Source: JAVDCA01 sp035293985
Lineage (GTDB): Bacteria > Pseudomonadota > Alphaproteobacteria > Rhizobiales > Xanthobacteraceae
Reading direction: 5' to 3'
Assembly: GCA_035293985.1 (NCBI GenBank)
Contig: DATGLS010000052.1
Coordinates: forward strand, 656,650 to 720,649
DNA length: 64,000 bases
In this document: in pieces, positions 62,253-64,000 of the stretch
How positions within the stretch are numbered: position 1 is the stretch's first letter
How the letters are laid out: every line of letters begins with the position of its first letter
The notes under the pieces: generated by a model
Seen by the model: the letters and a program-made list of their open reading frames with translations, nothing else
Databases searched by the model: none
Told to the model about the DNA's origin: nothing
Position numbers and translations under genes: made by a program

Positions 62253-62307
62253 GGCGCCAATTCCAACCGTTTCGCAGCCAGCTGCCGGACGCGCAGGAGC
62301 GTCAGCC

Positions 62308-62535
62308 ATGAAAGCCGACACCCATCCCGATTATCATACCGTCAAGGTCATCATGACCGACGGGACCGAATTCACCACCCGCACGACCTGGGGCAAGGAA
62401 GGCGACACGCTTCACCTCGACATCGACCCCAAGTCGCATCCGGCCTGGACCGGCGGCACCCAGCAGCTGCTCGACCGCGGCGGCCGTCTTTCGCGCTTCC
62501 AGAAGAAGTTCTCGGGCCTCGGCCTGAAAAAGTAA
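62308..62535 (+). CDS. rpmE: 50S ribosomal protein L31
   Basis: A 75-residue ribosomal protein. It begins KADTHPDYHTVKVIMTDGTEF and has the conserved HPAWTGG-Q segment near residue 47. It has no cysteine, so it is the zinc-free (C-minus) form. ATG 62308 has CAGGAG 8-12 nt upstream. A symmetric terminator follows immediately. Confidence 0.96.
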   Translation: MKADTHPDYHTVKVIMTDGTEFTTRTTWGKEGDTLHLDIDPKSHPAWTGGTQQLLDRGGRLSRFQKKFSGLGLKK

Positions 62536-62556
62536 CGCGCGCAATCAGCCGAAGAC

Positions 62557-62582
62557 AAAAGCCCCCGCTTCGCGGGGGTTTT
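62557..62582. terminator. Bidirectional intrinsic terminator downstream of rpmE
   Basis: A 7-bp CCCCCGC/GCGGGGG stem with a 3-nt loop is flanked by AAAA (62557-62560) and TTTT (62579-62582), so it can act on both strands. It lies 21 nt after rpmE and downstream of the converging DUF1465 gene. Confidence 0.85.
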
Positions 62583-62595
62583 CTGTTGCGTCGTA

Positions 62596-62675
62596 GGGTG
62601 GGCAAAGGCGGCCGAGCGACCGAGGCTTTTGGCACGGCGCCACAACGCAGCCATCTCGGCCGCCTTTGCGGACCC
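62596..62675. repeat. Inverted-repeat element, GGGTGGGCAAAG family, copy 2
   Basis: Arms of about 20 nt (62596-62616 and 62655-62675) pair with two mismatches. The arm core GGGTGGGCAAAG matches the element at 11371-11455. It lies between rpmE's terminator and the DUF1465 stop. Confidence 0.7.
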
Positions 62676-62701
62676 GACGGATCGATTGCGTGGAAAAATC
62701 C

Positions 62702-63220
62702 TCAGCGCTCGTTGCGCTCGAACGCGGCCCGCAGCAGGCCCATCTGGCGATCCAGCGGATTCGTCGCGACCAGCTCCTCGGGAGCCGGCGCATGGATGGT
62801 CGCGTCGAGCCGGCGCACATCGTCATGCAGCTTCTGGGCACGGCCGATCAACGCGCGCAGCTTCTCGGGCAGCACCTTCATGGCGTTGAGGTCGATCGGC
62901 TCGCCGGGCGCGAGCTTGACCTTGGTCTTTTCCTTGTTGGCCTGGGCGAGCGACATCTCACCTTCGTTGACGGCGCGGTGCAGCAGCAGCCATGACGCGA
63001 GCTGCATCAGCCGCGTGGTGAGACGCATGCTCTCGGTTGCGTAAGTGAGCGCGGCGCCGCGCTCGAGCTTTTTCGAATCCTTGCGGCCGGGGCCATCGAG
63101 GTAGGAGGCGGTCTCCTCGACGAGCTTCATGCCGTCACGAAAGAGCGCCGAAAAGGACTGCGATGATGCAAGACGCGCACCGAACGACACCGGCTGCTCG
63201 CCGACCAGTTTCTCTACCAT
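62702..63220 (-). CDS. DUF1465-family protein (RcdA-related)
   Basis: A 172-residue, mainly helical cytoplasmic protein of the DUF1465 family, to which Caulobacter RcdA, an adaptor for ClpXP degradation of CtrA, belongs. The FGARLASSQSFSALFRDGMKLVEETASYLDG opening (in parts) and the MRLTTRLMQLASWLL helix are typical. ATG 63220 has GAGG only 3 nt upstream; a TTG at 63241 is an alternative. A role in cell-cycle proteolysis is inferred from family, not shown here. Confidence 0.85.
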   Translation of the reverse strand: MVEKLVGEQPVSFGARLASSQSFSALFRDGMKLVEETASYLDGPGRKDSKKLERGAALTYATESMRLTTRLMQLASWLLLHRAVNEGEMSLAQANKEKTKVKLAPGEPIDLNAMKVLPEKLRALIGRAQKLHDDVRRLDATIHAPAPEELVATNPLDRQMGLLRAAFERNER

Positions 63221-63600
63221 GTGCCTCACGCCCGCCGACAAGCGGTCATAAGACCCCGGCCCCGCCGGCCTGTCCAGAGTCGGTTACGAAAAGGTAAAAA
63301 TATGGTTGCCAACGCACGGCCTGCCCCAAAACGGGACAGCAGCGCACGGCGAAAGCACGCGCGCTAGCTCGACGCGCGGCGTACAAAAAAGAGCCGCCGT
63401 TGCCGGCGGCTCGAAGTGATAACAGGGAGGCGTCAAACAGAGTGGACAGGAGCCACTCGGTGTCCAGAAGATGGACGGTATCAGTAATGGACGAGAAAGC
63501 TTAATTAAAGGTTAATATTAAGCGTGCGATCGAGCCGATTTTGTTGACGAATGGAATTGCGATCCAGCTCGCGAGCCGAATACCGCCCGCAAGTGTCGGG
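63221..63600. other. Intergenic region with a terminator and AT-rich patch
   Basis: This 380-nt gap holds a minus-strand terminator (63385-63412) and an AT-rich patch with TTAATTAAAGGTTAATATTAA (63500-63520). It could contain the 3' part of the DUF1192 transcript or a small RNA. No protein gene is supported. Confidence 0.4.
63385..63412 (-). terminator. Intrinsic terminator between DUF1192 and DUF1465
   Basis: On the minus strand an 8-bp GAGCCGCC/GGCGGCTC stem with a 6-nt loop is followed by six T (63390-63385). It lies about 190 nt past the DUF1192 stop, which suggests a long 3' leader or a separate small RNA. Confidence 0.8.
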
Positions 63601-63795
63601 CTACTTCTTGAAGAACTGATCGGCGGCCGAGCGGGTGGCCTGCTTCCTGGCGATGTCGGCCTCGAGCCGCGCGATCTCGTCCTTGAGCAGCCCGATCCGC
63701 TCGGTCAACTCGTTGACCGACAGCAGCGTCAGATCCTGCCCGATCTCGTGGGCGATCTTCTTCTTTGGCCGGTCGTCCTCGTCGGTCGCTGGCAT
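63601..63795 (-). CDS. DUF1192-family small protein
   Basis: A 64-residue cytoplasmic protein. The acidic start ATDEDDRPKKKIAHEIGQDLTLLSVNELTERI and a C-terminal coiled coil (about 27-56, LKDEIARLEADIARKQA) match DUF1192, found mostly in Hyphomicrobiales. Function unknown. It precedes the DUF1465 gene on the same strand. Confidence 0.85.
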   Translation of the reverse strand: MPATDEDDRPKKKIAHEIGQDLTLLSVNELTERIGLLKDEIARLEADIARKQATRSAADQFFKK

Positions 63796-63861
63796 CGGCT
63801 GGCTCCGCCCCCGAGGATAGCGAGCACTCGCGTGCTTGTCACACGCCCCGGCACGCGAACC

Positions 63862-63908
63862 TCCTCATGGTGAGTTGCTCACCGGCGTGGCCGACCCCTA
63901 CGCATGAA
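63862..63908 (+). repeat. 47-nt perfect direct repeat, copy 2
   Basis: Identical over 47 nt to 38784-38830 in the same orientation. A short open frame starting at 63905 inside the repeat runs to the window end, but its origin in a repeat makes it unreliable. Confidence 0.8.
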
Positions 63909-64000
63909 ACGCGCGGTAGGCGGGAGTGCTATCCTGAGGGTCCGCTGGCACCGAGGTCGGAAACTCCTTGGTGCAATCAGCCCGACGGTGAGTTTGACCC

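Noticed and set aside
63905..64000. Open frame from ATG 63905 to the window end
   Set aside because: It begins inside the 47-nt repeat, has no ribosome-binding site, and is too short to judge.

Overview
The window is GC-rich (roughly two thirds G+C) chromosomal DNA from an alphaproteobacterium, most likely order Hyphomicrobiales (Rhizobiales), near the Bradyrhizobium / Rhodopseudomonas / Pseudolabrys lineages. The evidence is gene order (zapA - 6S RNA - 5-FCL, ymdB, yebC, ruvCAB, tol-pal, cpoB, tilS, ftsH), small families typical of the group (DUF4164, DUF1465, DUF1192), and several intergenic palindromic repeat families of the kind common there. This placement is inference; no rRNA or marker tree is available. 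No tRNA, rRNA, CRISPR array, insertion sequence or prophage was seen.

Layout. 1-177: start of a TctC/Bug-type solute-binding protein leaving the window. 466-4894: RND efflux adaptor and pump. 4895-5351: terminators and an A-rich spacer. 5352-7444: ThDP-dependent acetolactate-synthase-like enzyme and a NIPSNAP protein. 7534-12485: palindromic repeats, a kinase fusion, an MFS carrier, an RraA-like protein, an exported protein and an AzlCD pair. 13349-23592: ftsH, tilS, cpoB, pal, tolB, tolA, tolR, tolQ and ybgC on the minus strand, with one opposite-strand membrane gene between tolQ and ybgC. 23703-28891: GFA protein, ruvB, a cytidine deaminase, ruvA, ruvC, yebC, ymdB. 28888-31281: 5-FCL, 6S RNA with its promoter, FkbM methyltransferase, zapA, DUF4164. 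31676-37150: tkt, gap, pgk and class I aldolase, closed by a strong terminator.

37266-46620 is accessory: a small Cys-rich secreted protein, a DHH phosphoesterase, a complete branched-chain-amino-acid-type ABC importer divergent from a GntR/FCD regulator with an 18-bp perfect palindrome between them, and a two-gene unit (Rossmann-like plus four-helix SLATT-type membrane protein, then a duplicated PGDYG-like protein). 46743-48520: a divergent ThiE-like gene and a Sel1-repeat protein. 48566-55914: a compact operon of HyfB/C/E/F/G/I homologues whose catalytic subunit lacks the usual [NiFe] cysteines, translationally coupled to a small HTH regulator; this looks like an energy-converting-hydrogenase-related (Ehr) complex rather than a hydrogenase. 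56188-60142: inositol monophosphatase, a MotA/ExbB-like and MotB/OmpA-like pair, and an acetyltransferase. 60246-63795: ABC exporter, rpmE, DUF1465, DUF1192.

Together the window holds envelope-constriction and division functions (Tol-Pal, ZapA, FtsH), Holliday-junction processing, lower sugar metabolism, and several accessory modules. The two most promising for undescribed biology are the SLATT/PGDYG pair and the ligand-less Ehr operon with its coupled regulator.
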